In this document: one piece after another, positions 24,126-32,564 of the stretch
Layout of the letters: each line of letters begins with the position of its first letter
Position numbering within the stretch: position 1 is the first letter of the stretch
Assembly: GCA_001767695.1 (NCBI GenBank)
Contig: MELR01000013.1
Coordinates: 69,706-114,330, forward strand
Origin: Actinobacteria bacterium RBG_16_68_21
Lineage (GTDB): Bacteria > Actinomycetota > Acidimicrobiia > Spongiisociales > UBA11373
DNA length: 44,625 nucleotides
Reading direction: 5' to 3'
Made by a program: the position numbers and the translations under genes
The notes under the pieces: generated by a model
What the model saw: the letters and a program-made list of their open reading frames with translations, nothing else
Databases searched by the model: none
What the model was told of the DNA's origin: nothing

Positions 24126-25832
24126 ATGGACTTCCTCCGGGTGGCCTGCGCCCAGATCAACCTCACAGTCGGCGACCTCCCGGGCAACGCCGCCCGCCTT
24201 GTCGAGGCGATGGCCTGGGCCGAGGAGGTTCAGGCCGACGTGCTCCTCACTCCGGAGCTGGCGATCAGCGGGTATCCGCCCGAGGACCTGGTTCTGCGCG
24301 ATGGCTTCGTCACCGAGAACATCGCCACCCTCCATCGCATCGCCGCCGCCGCCGGAGAGACCACCACCGTGGTCGGCTTCGTGGATCGCAGTGGTGGCGG
24401 CAACCGCGACGACGCCGGTCACTTCCGCGTGCACAACGCCGCCGCCCTGGTCCAGGGGGGACGGGTGCGCGGGGTGTACCACAAGGTCCTGCTGCCCAAC
24501 TACGGGGTGTTCGATGAGGACCGGTACTTTGCCGCCGGGCAGACCAGGGCCGCGCTGTGGGAGATCAACGGAGTGGTTGCCGGGGTCTCGGTGTGCGAGG
24601 ACATCTGGATCACCGACGGCCCGCCCTCCGATCAGGCGGCCGCCGGTGCCGACATCCTGCTCAACATCAACGGGTCGCCCTATCACCGCGGGAAGGGGTC
24701 GGATCGGGAGGCGATGCTCGCCGAGCGGGCTCGATCGACCGGGGTGCCGGTGGTGTACCTCAATCTGGTAGGGGGCCAGGACGAGTTGGTCTTCGATGGC
24801 CAGAGCATGGTGTTCGCCGCCGATGGTGGGCTGCTGTATCGAGCGGCGCAGTTCGACGAGGAGTTGTTCTGGGTGGATGTCCCCCTTCCCGAGGAGGGGA
24901 AGAGCGGAGTCACCGCGACGTTCGTCTCGGGGGGCGACCTGCTCGAGGGTGACCCGGAGCCACCACCGGCTTCCCACCCCCGTCTCGAGGAGACCGCAGA
25001 GGTGTACCGGGCCCTCGCCGTCGGTTTGGGGGACTACGTTGGCAAGAACGGATTCTCCGGGGTGGTGGTCGGACTGTCGGGGGGGATCGACTCGGCCCTG
25101 ACCGCCACGATCGCCGCCGACGCCCTCGGCGGCGACGCGGTCTGGGGGATCACCATGCCGTCGCGGTTCAGTAGTCCGGGGTCGATCGACGACTCCCGCT
25201 CCCTGGCGCAGAACCTGGGAATCCGCTTCGACGAGATCTCTATCGAGCCGCCGTTCACCGGGTTCATGGAGACGCTGGGCGGGACCTGGGAGTTGAGCGA
25301 CGTGGACATTGCGGAGCAGAACCTGCAGGCCCGGGCCCGGGGGGCGATCCTGATGGCCCTGTCGAACAAGTTCGGGGGCATGGTCGTTGCCACCGGGAAC
25401 AAGTCGGAGATGTCCGTGGGCTACGCCACGCTGTACGGCGACATGGTGGGTGGCTACGCGGTGCTCAAGGACTGTTACAAGACGCTGGTCTACCAACTGG
25501 CCGAATGGCGCAATCGGCAGGGTGCGGTGATCCCGCAGGCAACGATGGACAAGCCGCCGTCGGCCGAGTTGCGGCCCGAGCAACTGGACAGCGACTCGCT
25601 GCCGCCGTACGACCTGCTCGACGCGATCCTCGAGCGCTATGTCGAGGGAGACGCTTCCATCGGGGACCTGGTCAAGGAGGGTTTCGACCGGGAGACCGTC
25701 ACCCGGGTGGCCCGGATGGTCGACGCCAATGAGTACAAGCGCCGTCAGGCACCACCGGGAGTGAAGATCACCACCAAGGCGCTGGGACGGGACCGCCGAC
25801 TGCCGATCACTAACGGCTATCGCGAGGGTTGA
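24126..25832 (+). CDS. nadE: Glutamine-dependent NAD+ synthetase
   Basis: Final step of NAD synthesis: amidation of nicotinate adenine dinucleotide with ammonia released from glutamine, 568 residues. The N-terminal nitrilase-type glutaminase has the Glu44-Lys120-Cys157 triad (TPELAISGYPPED, YHKVLLPNYG, SVCEDIW). The C-terminal ATP-pyrophosphatase domain has GLSGGIDSALT near residue 317 and ATGNKSEMSVGY. The length places it with the shorter two-domain enzymes rather than the roughly 680-residue mycobacterial type. The start follows from the TAACCT box. It is the last gene before tRNA-Leu. Confidence 0.96.
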   Translation: MDFLRVACAQINLTVGDLPGNAARLVEAMAWAEEVQADVLLTPELAISGYPPEDLVLRDGFVTENIATLHRIAAAAGETTTVVGFVDRSGGGNRDDAGHFRVHNAAALVQGGRVRGVYHKVLLPNYGVFDEDRYFAAGQTRAALWEINGVVAGVSVCEDIWITDGPPSDQAAAGADILLNINGSPYHRGKGSDREAMLAERARSTGVPVVYLNLVGGQDELVFDGQSMVFAADGGLLYRAAQFDEELFWVDVPLPEEGKSGVTATFVSGGDLLEGDPEPPPASHPRLEETAEVYRALAVGLGDYVGKNGFSGVVVGLSGGIDSALTATIAADALGGDAVWGITMPSRFSSPGSIDDSRSLAQNLGIRFDEISIEPPFTGFMETLGGTWELSDVDIAEQNLQARARGAILMALSNKFGGMVVATGNKSEMSVGYATLYGDMVGGYAVLKDCYKTLVYQLAEWRNRQGAVIPQATMDKPPSAELRPEQLDSDSLPPYDLLDAILERYVEGDASIGDLVKEGFDRETVTRVARMVDANEYKRRQAPPGVKITTKALGRDRRLPITNGYREG

Positions 25833-25875
25833 GTCCACGGCGCGGGCTGCTCGCTGATTGCAGGGGGACCGACGC

Positions 25876-25891
25876 GCCCCGGCGACGGGGC
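25876..25891. terminator. GC-rich hairpin between nadE and tRNA-Leu
   Basis: Perfect stem GCCCCG / CGGGGC with a GCGA loop (GNRA type on the plus strand). No T-run. It may end nadE or tRNA-Leu transcripts, which converge here. The remaining 100 or so bases hold nothing else I recognise. Confidence 0.35.
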
Positions 25892-25933
25892 CGGTGCGCC
25901 CTTCGCTGCAGCAGCCATCGCGCTCGGTTCCGG

Positions 25934-26016
25934 TACCGGGAGTGGGAGTCGAACCCACACGGGCTTGCGCCCGGCGGATTTTGAGTCCGCTGCGTCTACC
26001 ATTCCGCCATCCCGGC
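25934..26016 (-). tRNA. leuX-like tRNA-Leu(CAA): tRNA-Leu (anticodon CAA)
   Basis: An 83-base class II tRNA. The acceptor stem GCCGGGA / TCCCGGT closes with one G-U pair. The anticodon stem GCGGA / TCCGC holds loop CTCAAAA, giving CAA, which reads UUG. The long variable arm (CGGGC..GCCCG) is typical of Leu, and GTTCGACTC forms the T-loop region. The 3' CCA is not encoded. A TATCAT box lies just upstream of the 5' end. It is opposite in orientation to the neighbouring genes. Confidence 0.95.
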
Positions 26017-26024
26017 GCGGCACG

Positions 26025-26030
26025 ATGATA
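26025..26030 (-). promoter_or_regulatory. -10 box of tRNA-Leu
   Basis: TATCAT on the minus strand, 8 bases before the mature tRNA 5' end, so very little 5' leader needs trimming. Confidence 0.5.
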
Positions 26031-26043
26031 CGTCGCTGCGTCG

Positions 26044-26049
26044 TACCAT
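26044..26049 (+). promoter_or_regulatory. -10 box of 90-residue coiled-coil protein gene
   Basis: TACCAT, 9 bases before the ATG at 26059; divergent from the tRNA box 14 bases away. Confidence 0.5.
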
Positions 26050-26058
26050 CCGGCCCTC

Positions 26059-26331
26059 ATGGGCAGATCCGAGCAGCGCCTCTTTCGGCTCGCCGACGAG
26101 ATCGCTCGTATCCGCGAGGAGATTCGCCTCACCGGCGAGGAATTGCGGATACATCAGCATCTCGACGACGATGCCAGACGCGATGCCGCCGTCGGCGGTC
26201 CGATCGATAGAGAGGACGCCCGCGAGACCGCTGCGGACGTCACCCGTTTCCAGAGGTTGCTCCACGACCTGGAGGAGAGGGCCGCCCGGCTCGAGGCGAA
26301 GCGGCAGCGCCTGATAGGTCGTCTCCGATAG
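26059..26331 (+). CDS. Small coiled-coil protein, 90 residues, function unknown
   Basis: Not recognised. The product is entirely charged and helix-forming, with two stretches of leucine/isoleucine heptads (about residues 5-35 and 62-88) separated by an acidic, Gly/Pro-containing linker (DDDARRDAAVGGPIDRED). This suggests an antiparallel helical hairpin or a dimer. There is no membrane segment or cysteine. The start is supported by the TACCAT box. It sits directly upstream of polA but is separated from it by a hairpin and polA's own -10 box, so co-transcription is not required. Confidence 0.7.
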   Translation: MGRSEQRLFRLADEIARIREEIRLTGEELRIHQHLDDDARRDAAVGGPIDREDARETAADVTRFQRLLHDLEERAARLEAKRQRLIGRLR

Positions 26332-26335
26332 AGCC

Positions 26336-26352
26336 AGGGGGCCCCGCCCCCT
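26336..26352. terminator. Hairpin abutting the polA -10 box
   Basis: Perfect stem AGGGGG / CCCCCT with a CCCCG loop, beginning four bases after the stop of the 90-residue gene. Its last base is the first T of the polA TACCAT box. Could end upstream transcription before polA starts. Confidence 0.35.
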
Positions 26353-26357
26353 ACCAT
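26352..26357 (+). promoter_or_regulatory. -10 box, leaderless start of polA
   Basis: TACCAT, 7 bases before the ATG at 26365. Confidence 0.5.
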
Positions 26358-26364
26358 CGCCATC

Positions 26365-28989
26365 ATGCCCACGCTGGCGCTGCTCGACGGACACAACCTC
26401 GCCTTCCGCGCGTTCTACGCCCTTCCCAGCGACCTGGCCACTCCGTCGGGTCAGGTGACCAACGCCGTCTACGGGTTCACCTCGATGATCATCAAGCTCC
26501 TCGACGACGAGCACCCCGACGCCATTGCGGTGGCATGGGACACCCCGGCGGTCACGTTCCGCAAGGAGCGCTACGAGGAGTACAAGGCGCAGCGGGAGGC
26601 GGCACCCGACCTGTTCCGCAGCCAGCTGCCGCTGATCCGGGAGGTCTCCGATGCGCTCCGGCTCGCCCAGTTCGAAGCGCCCGGATGGGAGGCCGACGAC
26701 CTGATCGCCACCATCGCCCGCCGGGCGGCGGAGGCAGGATGGGAGGTGCTGATCGTCACCGGCGACCGCGACACGTTCCAGCTGGTCGGGGGATCGGTGC
26801 GGGTCTACTACGTGCGGCGGGGAGTCACCGACATCGTCATCGCCGACGCCGCCTACGTCACCGAGAGATACGGCGTCACCCCCGAGCAGTATCCCGACTA
26901 CGCGGCCCTGCGCGGCGACTCGTCGGACAACCTTCCCGGAGTGCCCGGCGTGGGGGAGAAGACCGCCTCCCGGCTGATCGCCGGATACGGGGGCCTCGAA
27001 GGGCTGTATGACCACCTGGAGGAGCAGACCCCGAGACTGCGGGAGAACCTGGAGGCATTCCGGGCGCAGGTATTCCTCAATCGGGACCTGACCAGGCTGG
27101 TGGACGACGTTTCGATCGAGACCGATGTGGAGTCGCTGCGGCTTCAGCCATGGGATCCCCAGGAAGTGCGTCGGGTATTCGATGCGCTCGCCTTCCGCTC
27201 CCTGTGGCAGCGGCTGAAGGAGATCGGAGGCGGTGGGGAGTCCGTGGCGGCGGAGGTGCTCGACGTCACCGTGGGGACCGGGTCGGGCGAAGACGCCGTC
27301 GCCGGCGCCGGCGATGGGATGTTGGCCATCGACCCGGTGTGGGAGGGCGGCGACCTGATCGGGCTGGCGGTGGCATCACCTTCGGGGGCGACCTTCGTCC
27401 CCTTCGACCGGTTGGGGACCCTGGCCGCGGCCCTGGCCGACCCGGGGATACCCAAGGGCCTGCACGACGCCAAGCCGGTCATGCGGGCCTTGTTCGAATC
27501 CGACCTCGATCTGCGCGGTCTGGCGTTCGACTCGGCCCTGGCCGCCTACGTCGTCAACCCGGCCGGGGGAATGCCCGACCTGGGAGATCTGGCCGGCCGC
27601 GTTCTCGGGATCGAGATCGACGCGGATGTCGCCGGGGAACGCGCCGCCCCCCAGGGCACGCTGGCCTTCGAGACGGCGGGGCCGGACCTGGAGGGGGCAG
27701 GACGCAGGGCGGTGGCCGTGGCCCGTCTGGTCGAGCCCCTCACCGCCGAGTTGGAGGCTCGCGGGGGGAGCGCCCTCTTCCGCGAAGTCGAGTTGCCGCT
27801 GGTCCGGGTCCTGGCTCGCATGGAGGACGCCGGGATCCTGGTCGATCGCGACTACCTGGAGGAGCTGGGGGAGAGCCTCCGGGACCGCCTCGCCACGCTG
27901 GAGAGGCAGATCTACCAGGCGGCCGGCGAACCGTTCAACATCAATTCGACCCTGCAGCTGCGTGAGATCCTCTTCGACCGGCTCAAGCTTCCCGTGCTCA
28001 AGAAGACTCCCAAAGGCCAGCCGTCGACCGACGCCTCGGTGCTGCAGAAGCTGGTGGAGGAGCACCCGGTGGTCGAGCACCTTCTTGGCTACCGCGAGCT
28101 GGAGAAGCTCCGGTCCACCTACGTCGACGGGTTGCTGCCGCTGATCGGCCCCGACGGGCGGATCCACTGCTCGTTCAATCAGACCGGGGCGGCGACCGGG
28201 CGGATCTCCTCGGAGCAGCCCAACATGCAGAACATCCCGGTGCGCTCCGAGGAGGGGCGCACGATCCGGAGAGCCTTCATCGCCGCGCCGGGGCATACGT
28301 TTGTCGTCGCCGACTACAGCCAGATCGAGCTGCGCATCCTCGCCCATCTCTCCGGCGACCCCGGTTTGGGCGAGGCGTTCGCCGCCGGGGAGGACATCCA
28401 CTCGACCACGGCGGCAAGGGTCTTCGGCGTGGATCGTGGTGCGGTGACCGCCGACATGCGCCGCATGGCGAAGGTGATCAACTTCGGGTTGCTCTACGGG
28501 ATGGAGTCCTACGGGCTCGGGCAACGCCTCGAGATCGGCGCCGAGGAGGCAAAGACCCATCTGAACGCCTACTTCGCCCAGTTCCCGGCGGTGCGGGAAT
28601 TCATGACCGGGATCGTGGCCGAGGCCCGTAACACGGGCTACACCGAGACGATCCTCGGCCGCCGGCGCTACCTGCCCGAACTCACCTCGGGGAACTTCCG
28701 CGAGCGGCAGGCAGGGGAGCGCATGGCGCTCAATGCCCCCATCCAGGGCTCGGCGGCCGACATCATCAAGAAGGCGATGGTACGGCTCGATGCCGAGCTC
28801 GAGACCGGTGAGCGGGGAGGCACGATGCTCCTCCAGGTGCATGACGAGTTGGTGGTCGAGGCGCCGCTCGGGGAGGAGCAGGCGACCGTCGAGTTGGTCC
28901 GGGAGGTGATGGAGGGGATCGTCTCCCTGGACGTACCGCTCGTCGTCGACATCGGCACCGGGCGTTCCCTCGCCGACGCCAAGGGGTGA
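26365..28989 (+). CDS. polA: DNA polymerase I
   Basis: Repair and Okazaki-processing polymerase, 874 residues. The N-terminal 5'-3' nuclease (about 1-290) has LLDGHNLAFRAFYALP, VTGDRDTFQL and GDSSDNLPGVPGVGEKTA. The middle domain (about 315-480) keeps the fold, but the DxE of exonuclease motif I is replaced (LAIDPVWEGG), so it should not proofread, as known for mycobacterial PolA. The polymerase domain has motif A VVADYSQIELRIL, motif B RRMAKVINFGLLYGM and motif C LLQVHDELVVEA, all intact. The start follows from the TACCAT box. rpsA lies downstream. Confidence 0.98.
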   Translation: MPTLALLDGHNLAFRAFYALPSDLATPSGQVTNAVYGFTSMIIKLLDDEHPDAIAVAWDTPAVTFRKERYEEYKAQREAAPDLFRSQLPLIREVSDALRLAQFEAPGWEADDLIATIARRAAEAGWEVLIVTGDRDTFQLVGGSVRVYYVRRGVTDIVIADAAYVTERYGVTPEQYPDYAALRGDSSDNLPGVPGVGEKTASRLIAGYGGLEGLYDHLEEQTPRLRENLEAFRAQVFLNRDLTRLVDDVSIETDVESLRLQPWDPQEVRRVFDALAFRSLWQRLKEIGGGGESVAAEVLDVTVGTGSGEDAVAGAGDGMLAIDPVWEGGDLIGLAVASPSGATFVPFDRLGTLAAALADPGIPKGLHDAKPVMRALFESDLDLRGLAFDSALAAYVVNPAGGMPDLGDLAGRVLGIEIDADVAGERAAPQGTLAFETAGPDLEGAGRRAVAVARLVEPLTAELEARGGSALFREVELPLVRVLARMEDAGILVDRDYLEELGESLRDRLATLERQIYQAAGEPFNINSTLQLREILFDRLKLPVLKKTPKGQPSTDASVLQKLVEEHPVVEHLLGYRELEKLRSTYVDGLLPLIGPDGRIHCSFNQTGAATGRISSEQPNMQNIPVRSEEGRTIRRAFIAAPGHTFVVADYSQIELRILAHLSGDPGLGEAFAAGEDIHSTTAARVFGVDRGAVTADMRRMAKVINFGLLYGMESYGLGQRLEIGAEEAKTHLNAYFAQFPAVREFMTGIVAEARNTGYTETILGRRRYLPELTSGNFRERQAGERMALNAPIQGSAADIIKKAMVRLDAELETGERGGTMLLQVHDELVVEAPLGEEQATVELVREVMEGIVSLDVPLVVDIGTGRSLADAKG

Positions 28990-29057
28990 TCTCCCCTCCC
29001 ATGTTCGACGGCACCCAGGGGCGTGCCCCACCGGACACGGGTCAATATCCGCTGTGG

Positions 29058-29063
29058 TAGCCT
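29058..29063 (+). promoter_or_regulatory. Probable -10 box of rpsA
   Basis: TAGCCT, 57 bases upstream of the ATG at 29121. The resulting leader of about 50 bases could hold a CCCGG / CCGGG hairpin (29065-29078) and ends in the ribosome site GAGGTG at 29105-29110. Confidence 0.35.
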
Positions 29064-29120
29064 TCCCGGGCCTCCGGGCTGACGGCTCGGGGAGCTTCCA
29101 TTCCGAGGTGACCCATATAC

Positions 29121-30677
29121 ATGACCGATGAGACCGCGAACGCGCCCAGCATCGACGAACCGGCCGACGAGGCCCCCGACATGTCGATGGTGGCAGTCGA
29201 GCCGACCCCAGTAGTAGCCGAGACCGACGACCACCCAACCCCTTCCTCCGTGGCCGACGAGGCTCCCCTCGAGTCCGTCGCTCCGCCGGCGGAGGAGCCT
29301 GCCGAAGAGCCGACCATGGCGGAGGCAACCCCGCCCCCGACCGCCGATCCCCGCCCTCGCAGCCGCGAGATCGAAGTGGCCGATCCGGCCGCGGCGATGA
29401 GGCAGCTCGGCGACGTCGCCGACAACCTGTCGGCCGAGGACTTCGCCGCTGCCGTCGAGCGGACCGTCGTCGAACTCAAGGAGGGGACCCTCGTCACGGG
29501 GACCATCGTCCGGGTCGATCCGGACGAGGTCCTGGTGGACATCGGGTACAAGTCGGAGGGAGTCATCCCCGCCAAGGAGCTCTCGATCCGCAACACGGTG
29601 AACCCCGCCGAGCTGGCGAAGGTCGGCGACACGGTGGAGGCGCTCGTTCTCCAGATGGAGGACCAGGAGGGCCGTCTCATCCTCTCCAAGAAGCGGGCCC
29701 AGTACGAGCGCGCTTGGGGCCGCATCGAGAAGGTCATGGAGGAGAAGGGCACCGTCAACGGCCAGGTGATCGAAGTGGTCAAGGGCGGCCTCATCGTCGA
29801 TATCGGGTTGCGCGGCTTCCTCCCCGCATCTCTCGTCGAGCTGCGCCGAGTCCGCGATCTGCATCCGTATGTCGGCCAGACCCTCGAGGCCAAGGTCATC
29901 GAGCTCGACAAGAACCGCAACAACGTCGTTCTGTCGCGCCGGGCGTATCTCGAGGAGGAGCAGGCCGAGCAGCGTCAGGCCTTCCTCGATGAGCTCAAGG
30001 TCGATGAGATCCGCGACGGCATCGTCTCGTCGGTGGTCAACTTTGGCGCCTTCGTCGATCTGGGCGGCATGGACGGCCTGGTGCATGTGTCTGAGCTGTC
30101 CTGGCAGCACGTGAGCCATCCTTCGGAGATGGTTTCGGTGGGAGACAAGGTGAAGGTCAAGGTCCTCGAGGTCGATCTGGATCGGGAGCGGATCTCGCTG
30201 TCGATCCGTCAGACCCGGGACGATCCGTGGGAGTCGTTCAGTTCGGCGCACGGGGTCGGCGACATCATCGATGGTGTCGTCACCAAGACGGTCCCCTTCG
30301 GGGCATTCGTGTCGGTGGCCGACGGCGTCGAAGGCCTGGTTCATGTGTCCGAGATCGCCATCCACCACGTCGAAAGCCCGGAACTCGAGCTGTCGGTGGA
30401 GCAGCCGGTGAAGGTGAAGATCACCGAGGTTGAAGGCGAACGGCGCCGGATCAGCTTGTCGATCAAGCAGGCCCTTCCGGAGTGGGAGGCCCGCAGCCAG
30501 TGGCAGGACGACCCGAAGCCGGCGGCCCCCGGTGTCGAACGGCCGGGCAAGCGCCGCAAGACCCAGGAGTTCGAGCGGGAAGAGGAGGCCGGAGAACCCG
30601 AGCCGACCTTCAACGCCGACGCTTCCCTGGAGGCGATTCTCGAAGAGCTCAAGCAGCGGGGCATCGGCCGCAAGTGA
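29121..30677 (+). CDS. rpsA: 30S ribosomal protein S1
   Basis: RNA-binding protein that helps mRNA bind the 30S subunit, 518 residues. Four S1 OB-fold repeats start near residues 118, 210, 293 and 378. Each has the S1 core, for example VDIGYKSEGVIP, VDIGLRGFLPAS, VDLGGMDGLVHVSELSW and VADGVEGLVHVSEI. The actinobacterial four-repeat form is shorter than the six-repeat protein of proteobacteria. Unusual here is an N-terminal extension of about 90 residues, acidic and rich in Ala/Pro, with no fold evident. The start at 29121 has GAGGTG ten bases upstream. It is one of the few genes here with a real leader. Confidence 0.96.
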   Translation: MTDETANAPSIDEPADEAPDMSMVAVEPTPVVAETDDHPTPSSVADEAPLESVAPPAEEPAEEPTMAEATPPPTADPRPRSREIEVADPAAAMRQLGDVADNLSAEDFAAAVERTVVELKEGTLVTGTIVRVDPDEVLVDIGYKSEGVIPAKELSIRNTVNPAELAKVGDTVEALVLQMEDQEGRLILSKKRAQYERAWGRIEKVMEEKGTVNGQVIEVVKGGLIVDIGLRGFLPASLVELRRVRDLHPYVGQTLEAKVIELDKNRNNVVLSRRAYLEEEQAEQRQAFLDELKVDEIRDGIVSSVVNFGAFVDLGGMDGLVHVSELSWQHVSHPSEMVSVGDKVKVKVLEVDLDRERISLSIRQTRDDPWESFSSAHGVGDIIDGVVTKTVPFGAFVSVADGVEGLVHVSEIAIHHVESPELELSVEQPVKVKITEVEGERRRISLSIKQALPEWEARSQWQDDPKPAAPGVERPGKRRKTQEFEREEEAGEPEPTFNADASLEAILEELKQRGIGRK

Positions 30678-30802
30678 GTTGACCCGGTGGGCGGATGGGA
30701 ATCCCCGGTATTCCAACAATCTCAAGGTCGGGGCGGGGCGTCCGATGACCTTCTCATGAGTTTGCGAACGGGCCGGCCCGCGGCACCGGGGGATGGATCG
30801 CG

Positions 30803-32539
30803 ATGACCGTCACCCCCAACCGGCGTCTGGTCCTCGTGGTCGATGGCGACGCCGCCTTCGTCGAGGACTCCCGGGTGCTCCTTCAGGAAGAGCGGGTGCT
30901 CACTGCACGGACCATCGACGAGGCCGCCGAGATCGTGGCGGGCGGCCGGGTAGACCTGGTCCTCCTCGGTCCCTCATTCGGCAGCGAGTCGTCCGTGGTC
31001 GAGGCGGCAACCCTGCGCGCCAGCGATCCCGAGGTGGTGATCGTCCTCGCCGCCAGCATCATCACCAATCGAATCCTGCTCGGGGCGATGCGTTCCGGCA
31101 TCACCGATGTGCTCGACACCCCGTTGACCCTGCGCAAGATCGGTGAGGTGATGTCTCGGGTCGGTAGTCCGAAGGCGCCGCCGACCGGTGCCGCCCCATC
31201 GGCCAGGGCGGCGGCTTCCTCTCCTGAGGCACTGCGAATCGACACCCCGGTGGTCACGATCTCCTTCGAGGCCGAGTCGGGAAGCTCGACCTCGTCCTCG
31301 TTCAGCTCGGGAGGGATTCCTCCCCGGCAGCCGATCCTGCCCGCCGGGGGACCGATCGACGAGCCGAGCGCTGCCGCCCCTTCCCCGCCTGCTCAAGCGT
31401 GGGTGGTCCCGGTCCCGCAGACACCCCCTTCGGTCGTTCCCGAGCCCACACCGCCGCCTCCCCCAGTCGCGGTCGTCCCCGACCCCTCGCAGGTGGCCCC
31501 CCAACCGCCGGCCCCGCCCCCGGTCGCCCCGCCGCCTCCTGCGCCTTCCGGAATGGTCCCGCCGAGCTGGGAGCCCACCACTCCCGTAGCGCCCCCGGCG
31601 CCGGCACCCTCCGCTCGGGAGGTGGGCCTCGGTTCCACCGTCGTGTACCCACCACCGCCCGCCTCCCCGCCCCCGATGCGGAGCGAGGAGCCAAAGCCTC
31701 GTCCTCCAGCCCGGACCGACGGACCGGTGGACCTGGAGCGGGTCGGCCTGCTTCCGGCCGATGGACCGCGCCGGCCGCCTCGTCGCGGCGGTGGGCAGGT
31801 GGTCGCGGTCATGGCCGGCAAGGGCGGTTCGGGCAAGACGATCACCGCGACGAATCTCAGCCTGGCGCTCACCTTCCAGCACGGTGAGGATTCGGTTGTG
31901 CTCGTAGATGCCGACATCCAATTCGGTGACGTTGCGCTGATGCTCCAGCTGGATCCGTCCCGCACGCTGACCGACGCCGTCGACCGGCTCGACGAGCTGA
32001 GCGATGCCCGTCTCGACGGGATGCTGCTTCGTCACGAGAGTGGGCTGCGGGTGATGCCCGCGCCGGTGCTGCCCACATCGGAGGAGAGGCTTCCGGCAAA
32101 AGGCATCGTCGAGGTGATCGAGCGGCTGCGCGGCATGTACCGCTTCGTCATCGTCGACACGCCTCCGATCTTCGATGATCACCTGGTGACGATCCTCGAG
32201 ACCGCCGACGAGGTCCTCGCGGTCGTCGATATGGACCTTCCCTCGGTGAAGAACGCCAAGATCGCTCTCGACGCCCTGCGCTCGTCACGGTTCCCGATGG
32301 AGCGGATGCGCCTCGTCGTGAACCGGGTGAACGCCAAGGCCCGACTCGACCTCGTCGAGCTGGAGCGGAGCCTCGGGCTGCGGGTGGCGGGATCGATTCC
32401 TTCCGACCGCCTCGTCCCCCAATCGGTCAACGAGGGGATTCCCGTGGTCGCCCTCAGCCCCCGGTCGCGGGTGGCCCGGTCGTTCCACACCCTCGCCCAG
32501 ATGCTCACCCCCGACGAGCGGGAGCCCCGGCGCCACTGA
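30803..32539 (+). CDS. CpaE/TadZ-like ATPase with degenerate receiver domain
   Basis: A 578-residue protein. Residues 8-120 form a receiver-like domain, but the phospho-acceptor Asp is Gly56 (DLVLLGPSFG), so it is probably not phosphorylated. A linker of about 200 residues, very rich in proline, follows. The C-terminal ATPase (about 330-578) is of the ParA/MinD type: deviant Walker A MAGKGGSGKT, VLVDADIQFGDVALML, and VIVDTPPIF. This domain order is that of CpaE/TadZ, which position type IVc (Tad/Flp) pilus machines at a cell site. No tad or cpa gene is in the window. GGGGGATGGA precedes the ATG. coaE follows with its own -10 box. Confidence 0.85.
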   Translation: MTVTPNRRLVLVVDGDAAFVEDSRVLLQEERVLTARTIDEAAEIVAGGRVDLVLLGPSFGSESSVVEAATLRASDPEVVIVLAASIITNRILLGAMRSGITDVLDTPLTLRKIGEVMSRVGSPKAPPTGAAPSARAAASSPEALRIDTPVVTISFEAESGSSTSSSFSSGGIPPRQPILPAGGPIDEPSAAAPSPPAQAWVVPVPQTPPSVVPEPTPPPPPVAVVPDPSQVAPQPPAPPPVAPPPPAPSGMVPPSWEPTTPVAPPAPAPSAREVGLGSTVVYPPPPASPPPMRSEEPKPRPPARTDGPVDLERVGLLPADGPRRPPRRGGGQVVAVMAGKGGSGKTITATNLSLALTFQHGEDSVVLVDADIQFGDVALMLQLDPSRTLTDAVDRLDELSDARLDGMLLRHESGLRVMPAPVLPTSEERLPAKGIVEVIERLRGMYRFVIVDTPPIFDDHLVTILETADEVLAVVDMDLPSVKNAKIALDALRSSRFPMERMRLVVNRVNAKARLDLVELERSLGLRVAGSIPSDRLVPQSVNEGIPVVALSPRSRVARSFHTLAQMLTPDEREPRRH

Positions 32540-32552
32540 GGCCTCGGCCCGG

Positions 32553-32558
32553 TACCCT
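32553..32558 (+). promoter_or_regulatory. -10 box, leaderless start of coaE
   Basis: TACCCT, 6 bases before the ATG at 32565. Confidence 0.5.
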
Positions 32559-32564
32559 CGCCCG

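Noticed and set aside
27376-29328. 650-codon minus-strand open frame across polA and the start of rpsA
   Set aside because: Shadow of polA; low-complexity His/Arg/Gly-rich translation without a fold or a start signal.
28668-30725. 685-codon minus-strand open frame opposite rpsA
   Set aside because: It mirrors the S1 repeats in an antisense frame and has no independent support.
30678-30802. Promoter or riboswitch before the CpaE-like gene
   Set aside because: A weak GGAAT...ATTCC inverted repeat is present, but no well-spaced -35/-10 pair or known riboswitch core was found.
31302-31694. Genes within the proline-coding linker of the CpaE-like gene
   Set aside because: The frames arise from repetitive CCN codons and have no start signals.
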